Source of the DNA: an uncultured Lactobacillus sp.
GTDB lineage: Bacteria; Bacillota; Bacilli; Lactobacillales; Lactobacillaceae
NCBI GenBank assembly: GCA_930989465.1
Contig: CAKNLX010000003.1
Coordinates: 1-52,518, forward strand
Length of the DNA: 52,518 bases
Reading direction: 5' to 3'
Shown here: in pieces, positions 19,301 to 29,918 of the stretch
Position numbering within the stretch: the stretch's first letter is position 1
Layout of the letters: the number at the start of each line of letters is the position of its first letter
Translations under genes and position numbers: made by a program
Notes under the pieces: model-generated
What the model was told of the DNA's origin: nothing
Database searches by the model: none
The model's input: the letters and a program-made list of their open reading frames with translations, nothing else

Positions 19301-20650
19301 CTAGTTTTCACCACGATGTTTGAAGAATGGAATATCATCACTATCGTCTTGAGCACTAGTTTCAATTTGAGAAATACTATCTTGATCATCATTGCTAAAA
19401 GTATCGAAGCTTTCATGATCACCCTTTGGCTCAGCAGGTTTAGTATTTCTTCTTTGATTATCTTGATTATCGTTCAATCCCCAAACACTGGTTGGATCAA
19501 CCATTGTTTGCTTTGGCTTTTCTGCTTCATGATCCGCATCTGCATTATTAGATGGTTGAACAGTTTGTGGACGGTCAACAGTTTGCTTTTCTGGTTGAAC
19601 AGTATTATTAGCAACAGGTTCTGCTTCCTTCTTAGGTTGAGCCTTAATTTGGTGGCTACGTCCTGGTAATTGCTTTGATGCGGCTTCTTCGGCTTTAGAA
19701 TCAATACCAGTAGCAATTACAGTAACTACCACTTCATCACCTAAGTTAGGGTTAATTGATGTACCGAAGATAATGTTGACATCATCACCAGCAGCCTTAG
19801 AAACAATTTCTGAAGCATCTTGAGCTTCAAACAAAGTAAGGTCAGGACCACCAGTAATGTTAAGCAATACTTGCTTAGCACCATCAATTGATACTTCAAG
19901 AAGTGGTGAAGAAATAGCAAGCTTAGTAGCTTCTACAGTTCTATTTTCACCACTAGCACGACCAATACCCATCAAGGCTGCACCTTGGTTTTCCATAACA
20001 GTCTTAACATCAGCAAAGTCTAAGTTTACGTAGTCAGTTGAAGTAATCAAGTCTGAAATACCTTGTACACCTTGCTTCAAGACATTATCAGCTTCTTTGA
20101 AGGCATCCATCATTGGGGTCTTCTTATCAACCATTTCAAGCAAACGATTATTAGCAATAATAACTAAAGTATCAACGTATTGCTTTAATTGGGTAATTCC
20201 TTCTGCTGCGTTCTTAGAGCGCTTAGGGCCTTCAAAACTGAATGGGCGTGTAACTACACCAACAGTTAAAGCACCGGTCTCACGAGCAATTTTAGCTACT
20301 ACAGGAGCTGCACCAGTACCGGTACCACCACCCATACCAGCAGTGATAAAGATCATATCAGCACCCTTAAGTGCATCTTCAATTGTTTGTTCACTTTCTT
20401 CAGCAGCCTTTTGGCCTACTTCAGGATGTGAACCAGCACCTAAACCTCTTGTTAACTTAGGCCCTAATTGAATCTTGTTTTCAGCTTTATTACTGTTTAA
20501 AGCTTGAACATCAGTGTTTGCTGCAATAAATGAAACACCTTGTACACCGTCATCAATCATTCGGTTAACAGCATTGCCTCCGGCACCGCCAACACCAATA
20601 ACTTTGATGACAGCATTCTTATTGTCGTCTGAATCGAATGTAAAATCCAT
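19301..20650 (-). CDS. ftsZ: cell-division GTPase FtsZ
   Basis: Tubulin homologue that forms the Z ring. [12 protein letters not shown] opens the GTP site, the signature [10 protein letters not shown] is at about residues 108-116, and NLDFADV and the T7-loop region follow. Residues ~320-449 are a long acidic, Gln/Asn-rich linker ending in the conserved C-terminal peptide DDIPFFKHR that binds FtsA and SepF. I choose ATG at 20650 (MDFTFDSDD), 8 nt after AAAGGTGG, rather than a GTG four codons upstream. 449 aa. Confidence 0.97.
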   Translation of the reverse strand: MDFTFDSDDNKNAVIKVIGVGGAGGNAVNRMIDDGVQGVSFIAANTDVQALNSNKAENKIQLGPKLTRGLGAGSHPEVGQKAAEESEQTIEDALKGADMIFITAGMGGGTGTGAAPVVAKIARETGALTVGVVTRPFSFEGPKRSKNAAEGITQLKQYVDTLVIIANNRLLEMVDKKTPMMDAFKEADNVLKQGVQGISDLITSTDYVNLDFADVKTVMENQGAALMGIGRASGENRTVEATKLAISSPLLEVSIDGAKQVLLNITGGPDLTLFEAQDASEIVSKAAGDDVNIIFGTSINPNLGDEVVVTVIATGIDSKAEEAASKQLPGRSHQIKAQPKKEAEPVANNTVQPEKQTVDRPQTVQPSNNADADHEAEKPKQTMVDPTSVWGLNDNQDNQRRNTKPAEPKGDHESFDTFSNDDQDSISQIETSAQDDSDDIPFFKHRGEN

Positions 20651-20664
20651 TAAATTAACCACCT

Positions 20665-22023
20665 TTAATCAAAGAATTTCTTAAAGAAACTCTTCAAGCC
20701 ATTAGATTTTTCTTGATTATTATTTTCCTCGTCCACTGAAGAATCATCTCTTGCGGACATTTTGTTTCTATTATAAGCTTCTTTGGCTTCACTTTCACTA
20801 GTAGAAACAGTTCTTTTAGAATTCTTGGAAGTTTTTGGTTGTGAAACTGGTTCTTCAACTACATTTTCACCAAAACCGTAAATTACACTGTTAACAAGAT
20901 AGTCTACTTCTGACATCTTGTAAGAATAATTTACTATTCCATATGCAGCTGTATAAATTGGATTGCGCATACCAATTTGATCTGGTTGATAAATACGTGC
21001 TTTAACGTTTAAACCATTGGCTGTCAAACTATCAATTCCTTGAAGTAAACTAGTTCCACCGGTGATAACAATACCACCCGGTTGCTTCAAAGCATTATGC
21101 TTGGCTAAACCCTTGCCAAGACGAGTTAGAATTTGCTCAAGACGTGCATTAATGATTTCACTCAGGTAAACTTCATCAATCATTTGCTGTCCATTTGAGC
21201 CTACACTATTAATTGCAAATTTATCATTCTTAGAAGCAAATTGCGGATCAGCGAAGCCATAATCTAATTTAATTTGTTCAGCATCACGTTTAGAAATACT
21301 TAAAACAGCAGAAATATCATTAGTGATATCGCTACCACCTTCCAAATCAATATTAGCGTATTTGATTTGGCCTTCCTTAATTACTGTTGCTGTACTTACT
21401 CCACCACCGAGGTCAATAATTACAGAACCGAAAGTTTTTTCACTTTCATTTAATGCAACACTAGAAATTGCCAATGGCGTTGGAACAAAGAAATTGTTGT
21501 GATAGCCTGCACGTTCAATTGCTTTTTTAATGTTATGCAAAGAACCTGTTGGAGCTGTTAACAAAATACCAGTTACTCCAAGTGAACGAGCAATCATCTT
21601 ACGAGGATCATCAACCTCAGTTTTTCCATCAATTAAGAATCGACTAGGCAAAAAAGCAATTGCTTCACGATCATCTTTTGCAGCAGCATGAATCGCAGAG
21701 CGAATCGTTCTTTTGACATCTTCATTATTTACTTCTTGTCCTTCTTCACCGACATTAGCAAATCCAGTTGCTGTCTCTAATTGCAACATTCCTACTGGAA
21801 TTCCGGCTACGACACTATAAATTTTTGCATTAGTCTTTTCTGCCACGCCTTTTAAAGCACGGCTGATAGCTGCTGCAGTCTGATCAATATCAACAATTTG
21901 ACCATGTCTCATGCCTGAATTGGGCGTAGTAACTGCACCAATGACTTTACCCGAATCTGCCACAACTGCTTTCACGCTTGTGGTTCCTATATCAAGACCC
22001 ACTAAAAGATTTGAATTCTCCAA
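20665..22023 (-). CDS. ftsA: cell-division protein FtsA
   Basis: Actin-like ATPase that tethers FtsZ to the membrane. [13 protein letters not shown] (phosphate 1), [14 protein letters not shown] (phosphate 2) and [12 protein letters not shown] (adenosine) are present; the C-terminus ends in the amphipathic membrane-targeting helix [11 protein letters not shown]. Length 452 aa. The start is TTG at 22023 with GGGGG upstream; no ATG fits. A promoter-like extended -10 lies in the 62-nt gap before it. Confidence 0.96.
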   Translation of the reverse strand: MENSNLLVGLDIGTTSVKAVVADSGKVIGAVTTPNSGMRHGQIVDIDQTAAAISRALKGVAEKTNAKIYSVVAGIPVGMLQLETATGFANVGEEGQEVNNEDVKRTIRSAIHAAAKDDREAIAFLPSRFLIDGKTEVDDPRKMIARSLGVTGILLTAPTGSLHNIKKAIERAGYHNNFFVPTPLAISSVALNESEKTFGSVIIDLGGGVSTATVIKEGQIKYANIDLEGGSDITNDISAVLSISKRDAEQIKLDYGFADPQFASKNDKFAINSVGSNGQQMIDEVYLSEIINARLEQILTRLGKGLAKHNALKQPGGIVITGGTSLLQGIDSLTANGLNVKARIYQPDQIGMRNPIYTAAYGIVNYSYKMSEVDYLVNSVIYGFGENVVEEPVSQPKTSKNSKRTVSTSESEAKEAYNRNKMSARDDSSVDEENNNQEKSNGLKSFFKKFFD

Positions 22024-22056
22024 AATTAAGCCCCCATTAATATTTGCCTTGAAAAA

Positions 22057-22065
22057 ATTCTAACA
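22057..22065 (-). promoter_or_regulatory. possible internal promoter for ftsA-ftsZ
   Basis: Minus-strand TGTTAGAAT is an extended -10 in the only sizeable gap inside the dcw cluster (22024-22085). There is no consensus -35 at 17 nt. It could boost ftsAZ expression over the upstream wall genes. Confidence 0.4.
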
Positions 22066-22085
22066 TAAATAAACAAGTAAAACAG

Positions 22086-22943
22086 CTACGATACCCCGTA
22101 GGCTTTCTTTTCACTTGAAGTTAATGGCCTGCTAAACGCACCTATTTCTAAATCAATTAAGCTATTTTTTCCAGCTTTAACTTTAATTTCGTCATAATAT
22201 TTTAGTTTGCTCTTTAACGTTACGGTACTGCCAATAATTACATTGCCATCTTTCATAACTAAAATTACTTGTGACTTTCGTCTAGTGTTCCCACTTAATA
22301 ATTTTACCTGGTTTTGGAATGATTTGGGCAAACTATTAAATAAGTTTAAATCTTCTTTTAAAGAAGTTGCTTTATTATAGCCAACAAAAATAGGTTTATC
22401 TTGATCGACTTTTGCCCAAGTAATTGCAGTACTGCCTAACTTGCCATTACTTAAAATCTTACGATAATCATCGCCATCTTTTAAATAGCCTACGGTTTTA
22501 CGTTCATTAATTTGCAATATGAGCTGGTTAACATGACCTAAATGTGCTTGGGCACTTTCTATTTCAGGATACTTCTTAGATAATTTTTGGCTCAAATCTT
22601 TTTGTTGAAACAAATAATCAAAAACCTTATCACTGGCTTTGATCTTAGATGCCTTCACGATTCCTTTAATTGGTAAATCCGAAGCACCAATCACCTTAAC
22701 CGTACTTATATTGGCCAAGGGAGAAATATAATAGCCTAGCCCAGCAATCGCCAAAACTGAAACTGACATTATTAAACCAAGCCGCCGTCTTAGTGACCGT
22801 CGTCTTTCCGCCTGTAAACTAGAAAGTGAGGCAGAAATCTTGGCTTGCGATTTACGACTATTTTTTTGTTGATTGAATTTATGATTCAAATAAGGAGATA
22901 ATTCCTTTCTTGGATCAATCCTCGTTACTGGTTTCTTTGCCAT
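22086..22943 (-). CDS. divIB: cell-division protein DivIB/FtsQ
   Basis: Bitopic septal protein acting with FtsL and DivIC. A cytoplasmic Arg/Lys-rich N-terminus (to about residue 55) precedes one transmembrane helix (LIMSVSVLAIAGLGYYI) and an extracellular POTRA domain beginning ISTVKVIGASDLPIKGIV. About 285 aa. I use ATG 22943 (MAKKPVTRIDP), 12 nt after AGGAGG; an upstream GTG sits too close to the SD. It follows murG by 16 nt. Confidence 0.92.
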   Translation of the reverse strand: MAKKPVTRIDPRKELSPYLNHKFNQQKNSRKSQAKISASLSSLQAERRRSLRRRLGLIMSVSVLAIAGLGYYISPLANISTVKVIGASDLPIKGIVKASKIKASDKVFDYLFQQKDLSQKLSKKYPEIESAQAHLGHVNQLILQINERKTVGYLKDGDDYRKILSNGKLGSTAITWAKVDQDKPIFVGYNKATSLKEDLNLFNSLPKSFQNQVKLLSGNTRRKSQVILVMKDGNVIIGSTVTLKSKLKYYDEIKVKAGKNSLIDLEIGAFSRPLTSSEKKAYGVS

Positions 22944-22959
22944 CTGCCTCACCGGCCTC

Positions 22960-24066
22960 CTAGCGTGAAATCTCTTCCATCACTTTAATCACTTGATCAG
23001 ATGCATCAGGTACACCTAATGCCTTTGAAGCCTGACTCATTTCTTTAGCGTATTTTTCATCAAGCAAAATATGATCAATTGAAGAAACAAAATTATTAGG
23101 GTTAAGATCATCTTCTGGGATGACCAAGGCTGCGCCAGCCTTCTCTAAATCTAATGCATTCTTCATTTGGTGATTGTGCGTTACATTAGGACTTGGAATC
23201 AAAATTACAGGTACACCTAATGCAGTGAACTCTGCAATACTTGTTGCTCCAGATCTTGAAACAACACAAGTCATTTCTGGTAATAAACCGGGCATGTTCT
23301 TGATGTATGGCAAAACCTTAATATTATTACCAATATCTACGTTCTCTAACTTCTTTTGAACTGAATCAAAATAGTAAGTACCTGTAGCCCAAATAATTTG
23401 GTATGGCTTAGTCTTTAAATTCATTAATGACTTAAGCATAATTCGATTGATAGCTAAAGCACCACGGGAACCACCAAAAACTAAAACAGTTGGCATTTCT
23501 GGACTAAGTCCCCACTTCTTCTTTATATCAATCTTTTCTTCATGTAAGCTCAAAACCTGTTGTGATCTTGGATTACCTGTTTTAACTAGCTTCTTTTTTT
23601 CAGGGAATTCTTTTGCAGCATCGTCAAAAGTGTAACAAATGCGATCAACATAGTGGCCTAAAAACTTGTTAGCTAAACCAACAACTGAATTGGATTCATG
23701 GATCATAGTTGGAATATGCATTTTAGCTGCTTCATAAACCATAGCTCCACTAACATAACCACCTGTACCCAAAACGACATCAGGCTTAAATTCTTTTAAA
23801 ATCTTCCGTGCACTCTTTGTAGCTTGTAAAAACAATTTAATGGTTTCAAAATTTTTCAACGGATGCTTACGATTAAATCCTTGAATGTTAATTGTTTTGA
23901 AATTAACACCAGCTGCAGGAACAATTTTAGATTCCAATCCTTTTTTAGTTCCGACAAATAGAATTTCATCATTTTTGCTAATTCCACGTTCTTTCAAACG
24001 TTCAATAATTGCCATAATTGGGTAAATGTGACCACCTGTGCCACCGCCGGTAAATATAACTCTCAT
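22960..24066 (-). CDS. murG: UDP-GlcNAc:lipid I transferase MurG
   Basis: Converts lipid I to lipid II on the inner membrane face. FTGGGTGGHIYP at the N-terminus and the second Gly-rich loop VFGGSRGALAIN are the GT28 family motifs; VVSRSGATSIAEFTALGVP is the UDP-GlcNAc binding segment. 368 aa, normal. The gene lies 1 nt after murD. Confidence 0.96.
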   Translation of the reverse strand: MRVIFTGGGTGGHIYPIMAIIERLKERGISKNDEILFVGTKKGLESKIVPAAGVNFKTINIQGFNRKHPLKNFETIKLFLQATKSARKILKEFKPDVVLGTGGYVSGAMVYEAAKMHIPTMIHESNSVVGLANKFLGHYVDRICYTFDDAAKEFPEKKKLVKTGNPRSQQVLSLHEEKIDIKKKWGLSPEMPTVLVFGGSRGALAINRIMLKSLMNLKTKPYQIIWATGTYYFDSVQKKLENVDIGNNIKVLPYIKNMPGLLPEMTCVVSRSGATSIAEFTALGVPVILIPSPNVTHNHQMKNALDLEKAGAALVIPEDDLNPNNFVSSIDHILLDEKYAKEMSQASKALGVPDASDQVIKVMEEISR

Positions 24067-24067
24067 T

Positions 24068-25447
24068 TTATTTAGTCTTCAATTCCTTAATAAATTTTAC
24101 AAAGTAATCGCCACGATCTTCAAAGGTTCTGAATTGATCCCATGAAGCACAAACTGGTGAGAACAAGATTACATCTCCAGGTTCACTTAACTCATATGCT
24201 CTTGGAACAGCTTCTTGAAGAGTATTAACAATTACAATATCTTTAATGCCAGCTTTTCTAGCAGCATCAGCTAATAGATATTTTGTTTCTCCATAAAGAA
24301 CAATAGATTTAACATGCTTCTTGAACAATGGTACTAAATCATCAAACAAGAATCCTCTATCAAGACCACCTGCAATTAAAACTTCTGGTTCTTTGAATGC
24401 AGGAATAGCAACTGTAGCTGCTTCAATATTAGTTGACTTAGAATCATTATAAACCTTGCGTCCATCAAGAGTTGTTACATATTGCAAACGGTGCTTAGCA
24501 CCAGTGAAAGTACTCAAAACCGCTGCAATATCATCATTATCTGCACCCATAATCTTTGAAATTGCAATTGCAACCAAGCTATTTTGTAAATTATGAATAC
24601 CTGGTAATTTGATATCTGCAATCTTCATGATCTTTTCATTGTGACTCTCAAGATATTCATCACCAATAAAGTAATCTGCATTAGAATCTGTTTCTGAGAA
24701 AGTTTGCATCTTAGCAGGTGTTACTTCTTTTTCTTTAGCTAAAATATCTTTTTGATCAAAGTTAGCAATAAAGTAGTCACCACTATTTTGAGTTCTAGTA
24801 ACGTTCAACTTAGCATTTACATAATTTTCAAAGGTCTTGTGATAGTCCAAGTGAACATTATTATAAATGTCGACAATAGCAGCCACCTTAGGATCAATAT
24901 CTGTTACGCCAAGTAATTGGAAACTAGAAATTTCTACTACCAAGATATCATCCTTAGTTGCCTTAGGTACTACTTCAGAAATTGGCACACCAATATTACC
25001 TACTGCATAGGCATGATGACCTGACTTTTGTAAATGATGATCCAAAATTCTTTGAGTGAGCATCACAGTGGTAGTTTTACCATTTGAACCTGTGACACAA
25101 ACATAAGGAGCATCACTACAACTTAAAGCAATTTCAGGCTCTGTAATAATTGGAATATTTAGTTCTTCAGCTTTTTTAACCATTGGATTCTCATATGGAA
25201 TACCTGGATTTTTAACTAAATAATCAAAATGTTCTTTTTCAAGTAAATCAACTGGGTGATGTCCGCCAATTACACGAACGTCTTTAGCCTTTAGCTCTTG
25301 TGCTTTTTCATTTTTATCAAGATCAGCCTTGTCATTCAAGGTTAATTTAGCACCTAATTTTAAAAGTAATTCGCTAACTGCAAATCCACTTTTACCTAAA
25401 CCTAAAACTAAAATATTCTTATTACTATAAGTTTTAATATCCTTCAT
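24068..25447 (-). CDS. murD: UDP-MurNAc-L-Ala:D-Glu ligase
   Basis: Adds D-glutamate to the wall precursor with ATP. GLGKSGFAVSELL is the N-terminal Rossmann loop, VTGSNGKTTTVML the ATP P-loop (about residue 116), and YNDSKSTNIEA a conserved Mur-ligase motif; FSPVCASWDQF ends the family core. Length 459 aa. It sits between mraY and murG in the standard order. Confidence 0.96.
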   Translation of the reverse strand: MKDIKTYSNKNILVLGLGKSGFAVSELLLKLGAKLTLNDKADLDKNEKAQELKAKDVRVIGGHHPVDLLEKEHFDYLVKNPGIPYENPMVKKAEELNIPIITEPEIALSCSDAPYVCVTGSNGKTTTVMLTQRILDHHLQKSGHHAYAVGNIGVPISEVVPKATKDDILVVEISSFQLLGVTDIDPKVAAIVDIYNNVHLDYHKTFENYVNAKLNVTRTQNSGDYFIANFDQKDILAKEKEVTPAKMQTFSETDSNADYFIGDEYLESHNEKIMKIADIKLPGIHNLQNSLVAIAISKIMGADNDDIAAVLSTFTGAKHRLQYVTTLDGRKVYNDSKSTNIEAATVAIPAFKEPEVLIAGGLDRGFLFDDLVPLFKKHVKSIVLYGETKYLLADAARKAGIKDIVIVNTLQEAVPRAYELSEPGDVILFSPVCASWDQFRTFEDRGDYFVKFIKELKTK

Positions 25448-25456
25448 TTTTTATTT

Positions 25457-26425
25457 TTATCCCCAAATTGCTAAATATAAAATACTACCTACTAAACCAA
25501 CAATCCAAAAAGCAATGTCTACTCTCCATTCTGACCAGCCTAACATTTCAAAATGATGGTGAATAGGAGTCATCTTAAAAATTCTCTTACCAGTAGTTTG
25601 GAAAGAAATAACCTGCATAATTACACTAGCAGTTTCACATACAAATACAATACCCACTAACAAAAGTGACCATGGTCTATTAAGCATAATACTTACTGTA
25701 GCAAGACCACCACCTAATGCAAGTGAGCCTGCATCCCCCATGAAGATTTTGGCAGGCTTATGGTTGAAAATAAAGAAAGCAATCAAACCGCCAATTACAC
25801 TCATACAAAAGGCTAAAATAGCCAAATTCTTTTGTTTAAATGCGATATAAGCATATGTACCATAGGCTACTACAGATAACCCGGTAGCTAAGCCATCCAA
25901 ACCGTCTGAAAGGTTAACAGCATTAGAAAAGCCAACCAACCAGAAGATAATGAAGATTACAAATAATGCTACGCTATGAACAACTCCAGCAAATGGAATG
26001 TATAAACCAAAATTAAAGTGATCGCTTGAAGCAATTAATACAATCACAATGGCAATAATAATTTGTAAAGCAAGTTTTTGCCATGCTCTTAAACCCAAAT
26101 TTCTTTTGTAATACAGCTTGATTCCATCATCAAGGAAACCAATGATACCGTAACCTAAAAGACTGATTACTAAAATCCAAACAACTTTGTTCAAGCTATG
26201 TTGCCATGCAGCAACCCAGATAACAGAAATTACTGCTGCAATAACAAAAATTGTTCCTCCCATTGTAGGAGTTCCTGATTTCTTTTGGTGCCATTTTGGC
26301 CCTTCATCACGAATTTCCTGTCCTTCATGATGCGAATGCATAAACTTAATTAACAACGGTAAAAAAATTACCGTCAAAATTAATGAACTAATTAAAGCAA
26401 CAAAACTTGCTTGCATAATACTCAT
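25457..26425 (-). CDS. mraY: phospho-MurNAc-pentapeptide transferase MraY
   Basis: Polytopic membrane enzyme that makes lipid I from UDP-MurNAc-pentapeptide and undecaprenyl phosphate. The signatures [15 protein letters not shown] (catalytic Asp pair), [13 protein letters not shown] and PIHHHFE (the HHH motif) are all present across about ten transmembrane segments. 322 aa. A second in-frame ATG three codons in is an equally plausible start. Confidence 0.96.
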   Translation of the reverse strand: MSIMQASFVALISSLILTVIFLPLLIKFMHSHHEGQEIRDEGPKWHQKKSGTPTMGGTIFVIAAVISVIWVAAWQHSLNKVVWILVISLLGYGIIGFLDDGIKLYYKRNLGLRAWQKLALQIIIAIVIVLIASSDHFNFGLYIPFAGVVHSVALFVIFIIFWLVGFSNAVNLSDGLDGLATGLSVVAYGTYAYIAFKQKNLAILAFCMSVIGGLIAFFIFNHKPAKIFMGDAGSLALGGGLATVSIMLNRPWSLLLVGIVFVCETASVIMQVISFQTTGKRIFKMTPIHHHFEMLGWSEWRVDIAFWIVGLVGSILYLAIWG

Positions 26426-26431
26426 CCTATG

Positions 26432-28591
26432 CTACTCCTTTAAATTAACTTTTATTTTTTCTCCAGATTTTAACTCTGCTCCCTTGGCCACACTTTGGCT
26501 GGTAACAGTTCCGGTTCCCTTTATGCTTAATTTAATACCTGATACATTAGAGAATTGATGTAAATCATTAAAACTCCACCCCTTCATATCAGGACAATTT
26601 ATTTTACCTGAGGTATATACAAAGATCTTGTCCCCAGACTCCAATTTCTCACTGCTCTTAATTCCTTGAGCAGTAATTCTATCTTTTTCACCTACTTTAA
26701 CTAAGTTAAGACCAACTTGCTTAGCTTTAGCTGAAGCTTGAGCAACTGTCATATTCTTGAAATTAGGAACACTAACAGTCGTGGTTGAATTATCACTTTT
26801 AGCCATTGTAATAATTCGACTCATCATTGGTTTAAAGATAGAAGCTAAAATCTTTTCAGCTGTTGTCCCAGCCAAATGAGGTTGCTTGATAGTTAGGTAA
26901 ATACAATATCTAGGATCCTTGGTAGGGTAAACACCTACAACCGAGAAGATGTAATTACTATCGCCCTTAAGATAGCCGCCACCTTTAGGATTGGCAATCT
27001 GTGCTGTACCAGTTTTAACTCCAATATCAGCATTCCCCATCTTGTAGGCTGAACCAGTACCTGACTGTTTATTCAAAACTTTTCTCATATTAGCCAAAAC
27101 AACTCGTTTAGTTTTAGCAGAATAAATTGGCGTACCGACTTTTTTAATTTGGTAACCCTTTATTGTTTTACCATTAAAATCAGTAACTTTATCAACTAAT
27201 TGTGGTTTAACCATTTGACCATTGTTCCCCAAGGAACTGTAGGCCTGCATCATTTGCATTACATTTACGTTAACCCCCTGACCAAATGCAGTTACCGCTT
27301 GGTCAACTGAAGTCTTAAATGAAATGAAGCCTGGTTGTTCACCTGGAAGAGTTATACCAGTTTTTTCACCAATATGGAACCTCTTAAGGTACTTTTTCCA
27401 AGTTTTTGAGCCCATCTTTTGTTCCAACTTAACGAAACCGGTATTACTTGATCTTTCAAAAGCTTGTGAAAAAGGAATGGTACCCCAACCCGAAGTAAGC
27501 CAGTCATGAATTGTCGAGCCACCAATACTTACTGAACCTGAACGATAATATTCATTAGGATTGTAATTACCACTGTTTACTGCAGCCGCAAATGACAACA
27601 CCTTAAATACAGAACCTGGTTCGTATGTATCTTGAACTAAAATATTTCGATATGACTTAGTTAAGCCCCTCCTAGTTTGAGGATTAAAAGTTGGACGCTG
27701 TGAAGCAGCTAAAATTTTTCCTGTCTTCATATCCTCAACTACTGCGGTAATAGAAGTAGGATCATAAGCCTTCTGAACTTCAGTTAGTTTTGTCTCCAAA
27801 TAACTTTGTAATTGTGAATTTAATGTCAAATACAAGTTATTACCATTTTCAACTGGTTTATAAACCTGACTTGGGTTAGGTGATTGATTTTCAGTAGCAT
27901 CTACTGTTGAAATGCGATAACCATCTTTACCAGTCAAAGTATTGTTAAAGTAGGCTTCTAACCCCATAGTACCAACTAATGTTTCACTATTAGTCTTTTT
28001 GTCATACTCTGGTTGAGCTAATCCCACAATATGCGAAGCAAAATTACCATTTGGATATAAACGAGAAGGCGTCTCTACAAATTTAATACCAGGCAATTTC
28101 ATGGCTTCAATCTGTTTCTTCTGCTTTAAAGTTAAGCCGCTACCGCCGCTACCAAATTGAACTTGGAAAGCTTTATGCTTGGGATTCAAATATTGGTAAA
28201 TCTTATCCGCAGATAGTGGTAAAACATTTGATAGCTTCTCTGCAGTTTCAGTTTTATTAACCACATATTCTGGTTTATTTTTGTAATTAATTGACGACTT
28301 ATCCAAAATTGCATAAATAGTATACAAATGCGAATCTTCTGCGATCGCTAAGCCATTACAATCATAAATTGTTCCCCGCGACGCCTTAATAATCTCATTG
28401 CGCCTATAAAGCTGCTTAGTTCTCTGCGATAAGTTCTGTCCACTGACAGTTTTAGAAATTCCTATATATAAAAATCTAGCTGTAAATACAAGAAAAACCA
28501 AAGCCACAGCTACTTGGAGAACTCTCCCCACTGTGAAGCGGTAGCTGTGAGCTTTGGATTTTTGTAATTTTAAATTACTATTTTTTTTCAT
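26432..28591 (-). CDS. pbpX: penicillin-binding protein 2X (septal transpeptidase) with PASTA domains
   Basis: Class B PBP that crosslinks septal peptidoglycan. One transmembrane anchor lies at residues ~22-42, followed by a PBP dimerisation domain. The transpeptidase domain has SxxK as SVFK (about residue 328), SxN as SSN, and KTGTAQ (about residue 525). Two C-terminal PASTA repeats begin at about residues 600 and 660. 719 aa is normal for lactobacillar PBP2X. It overlaps ftsL by one base. Confidence 0.95.
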   Translation of the reverse strand: MKKNSNLKLQKSKAHSYRFTVGRVLQVAVALVFLVFTARFLYIGISKTVSGQNLSQRTKQLYRRNEIIKASRGTIYDCNGLAIAEDSHLYTIYAILDKSSINYKNKPEYVVNKTETAEKLSNVLPLSADKIYQYLNPKHKAFQVQFGSGGSGLTLKQKKQIEAMKLPGIKFVETPSRLYPNGNFASHIVGLAQPEYDKKTNSETLVGTMGLEAYFNNTLTGKDGYRISTVDATENQSPNPSQVYKPVENGNNLYLTLNSQLQSYLETKLTEVQKAYDPTSITAVVEDMKTGKILAASQRPTFNPQTRRGLTKSYRNILVQDTYEPGSVFKVLSFAAAVNSGNYNPNEYYRSGSVSIGGSTIHDWLTSGWGTIPFSQAFERSSNTGFVKLEQKMGSKTWKKYLKRFHIGEKTGITLPGEQPGFISFKTSVDQAVTAFGQGVNVNVMQMMQAYSSLGNNGQMVKPQLVDKVTDFNGKTIKGYQIKKVGTPIYSAKTKRVVLANMRKVLNKQSGTGSAYKMGNADIGVKTGTAQIANPKGGGYLKGDSNYIFSVVGVYPTKDPRYCIYLTIKQPHLAGTTAEKILASIFKPMMSRIITMAKSDNSTTTVSVPNFKNMTVAQASAKAKQVGLNLVKVGEKDRITAQGIKSSEKLESGDKIFVYTSGKINCPDMKGWSFNDLHQFSNVSGIKLSIKGTGTVTSQSVAKGAELKSGEKIKVNLKE

Positions 28592-28953
28592 TAGCGAATT
28601 GTCCTAATGTTTTTATTAATCAGAGTTAATCCTTTTTCACGCGCAATCTTGTTTAAGCGTGAAGTAGAAGTTAACTCACCAATTTCTTGACGTAAATCGG
28701 TGATCCTATTCTGTTCCTTAGCAACTGTCTGCTGAGTTTGACTTAACTCATGTTGAGCCGAAGTTGCAGAAATACTAGAAGAAACCAAGAAGATCATCAT
28801 TCCCAAGGTGACGATACTTCCTATTGCTAGTAAAGTCTTCTCTAAAATATTGTAAGGAACTTTATGCGGATCAAGGATAATTCGTTGACGTTTCTGCGAA
28901 CCATTCTGTTTTCTAGGTTCATATTCAATTTTTCTTGCTGAGCTGTCAGCCAT
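28591..28953 (-). CDS. ftsL: cell-division protein FtsL
   Basis: Small bitopic protein of the FtsL-DivIB-DivIC complex: a charged cytoplasmic N-terminus, one transmembrane helix (LLAIGSIVTLGMMIFLVSS) and an extracellular leucine-zipper coiled coil to LTLINKNIRTIR. I choose ATG 28953 (MADSSARK), 8 nt after GAGG, giving 120 aa; the longer open frame overlaps the end of rsmH and lacks an SD. Confidence 0.88.
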   Translation of the reverse strand: MADSSARKIEYEPRKQNGSQKRQRIILDPHKVPYNILEKTLLAIGSIVTLGMMIFLVSSSISATSAQHELSQTQQTVAKEQNRITDLRQEIGELTSTSRLNKIAREKGLTLINKNIRTIR

Positions 28954-28966
28954 AGCATTTTCCTCT

Positions 28967-29914
28967 TTATAACTTCTCTGCAACCCGTAGTTTTGCACTG
29001 TGTGAGCGGTTGTTGTTTTCTAACTCGGAAGTTGAAGCAGTAATCGGTTTGCGATTTACCAAACGAAGTGTTGGTTTCATATCGTCTGGCACAAAGGGCA
29101 TTCCTCTTGGAACCTCAACCTCTGAATACTTCTTAAAAATCTTTTTAACGATTTTATCTTCATGGGACTGAAAGGTAATCACGCTAAGTCTGCCACCAGG
29201 TCTTAAAATCTTAATAGCTTCTTCAAGTGAAGCCTGTAAAACATCAAGTTCGTGATTAACAGCAACTCGTAAAGCTTGAAAGCTTTTCTTAGCTGGATGT
29301 CCTCCAGTCCTTCGTGCATACGCGGGAATCGCCTCTTTAATAATGTCAACCAATTCAAAGGTTGTCACAATTGGCTTATCCTTACGTCTTTCTACGATCC
29401 TATGAGCAATCTGCCGGGAGAATTTTTCATCTCCATATTGATATAAAATATCTGCTAGCTCTTTTTGACTTAAGGTATTAACTAACTGATATGCATCCGT
29501 ATCTTGACTTTGATCCATTCTCATATCTAACCTTGCATTATAACGATATGAGAAGCCACGATCAGCTTGATCAAACTGAGGTGATGAAACACCTAAATCG
29601 TAATATATGCCATCTATTCCATCTGCGTAACCCAGCTTAACTAGATCCTGCTCCAGATTACTAAAGTTGTCATGTACTAATTTCAATTTAGGTTCACTAT
29701 CTGGCTGCAATAAATCAGCGAAGTTCAACTCTGCCGATTTTATCGCATATTCATCTTGGTCAAAACCGACTAACGTACCAGTTTCAATTTTACTTAACAA
29801 ATACTTGGCATGCCCACCGCCGCCAAAAGTTGCATCTACATAAAGACCACCGTTTTTTGGTTTTAAATTATCTATAGTTTCGTGTAAGAGTACACTGGTG
29901 TGTTTGAATTTCAT
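28967..29914 (-). CDS. rsmH: 16S rRNA (cytosine-1402-N4)-methyltransferase RsmH
   Basis: SAM-dependent methyltransferase (MraW) that modifies 16S C1402. KHTSVLLHETID opens the protein; VDATFGGGGHAKYLL is the SAM-binding loop, YDLGVSSPQFDQ the catalytic region, and LRVAVNHEL, then RLSVITFQSHEDKIVK, are typical of the family. I choose ATG 29914 (MKFKHTSV), giving 315 aa, normal for the family. The track upstream of this start lies inside mraZ. It begins 4 nt after the mraZ stop with no clear SD, so coupling is likely. Confidence 0.96.
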   Translation of the reverse strand: MKFKHTSVLLHETIDNLKPKNGGLYVDATFGGGGHAKYLLSKIETGTLVGFDQDEYAIKSAELNFADLLQPDSEPKLKLVHDNFSNLEQDLVKLGYADGIDGIYYDLGVSSPQFDQADRGFSYRYNARLDMRMDQSQDTDAYQLVNTLSQKELADILYQYGDEKFSRQIAHRIVERRKDKPIVTTFELVDIIKEAIPAYARRTGGHPAKKSFQALRVAVNHELDVLQASLEEAIKILRPGGRLSVITFQSHEDKIVKKIFKKYSEVEVPRGMPFVPDDMKPTLRLVNRKPITASTSELENNNRSHSAKLRVAEKL

Positions 29915-29918
29915 AGTT

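Noticed and set aside
20097-20471. Plus-strand open frame opposite ftsZ
   Set aside because: It mirrors a highly conserved coding region, has no SD and no recognisable product.
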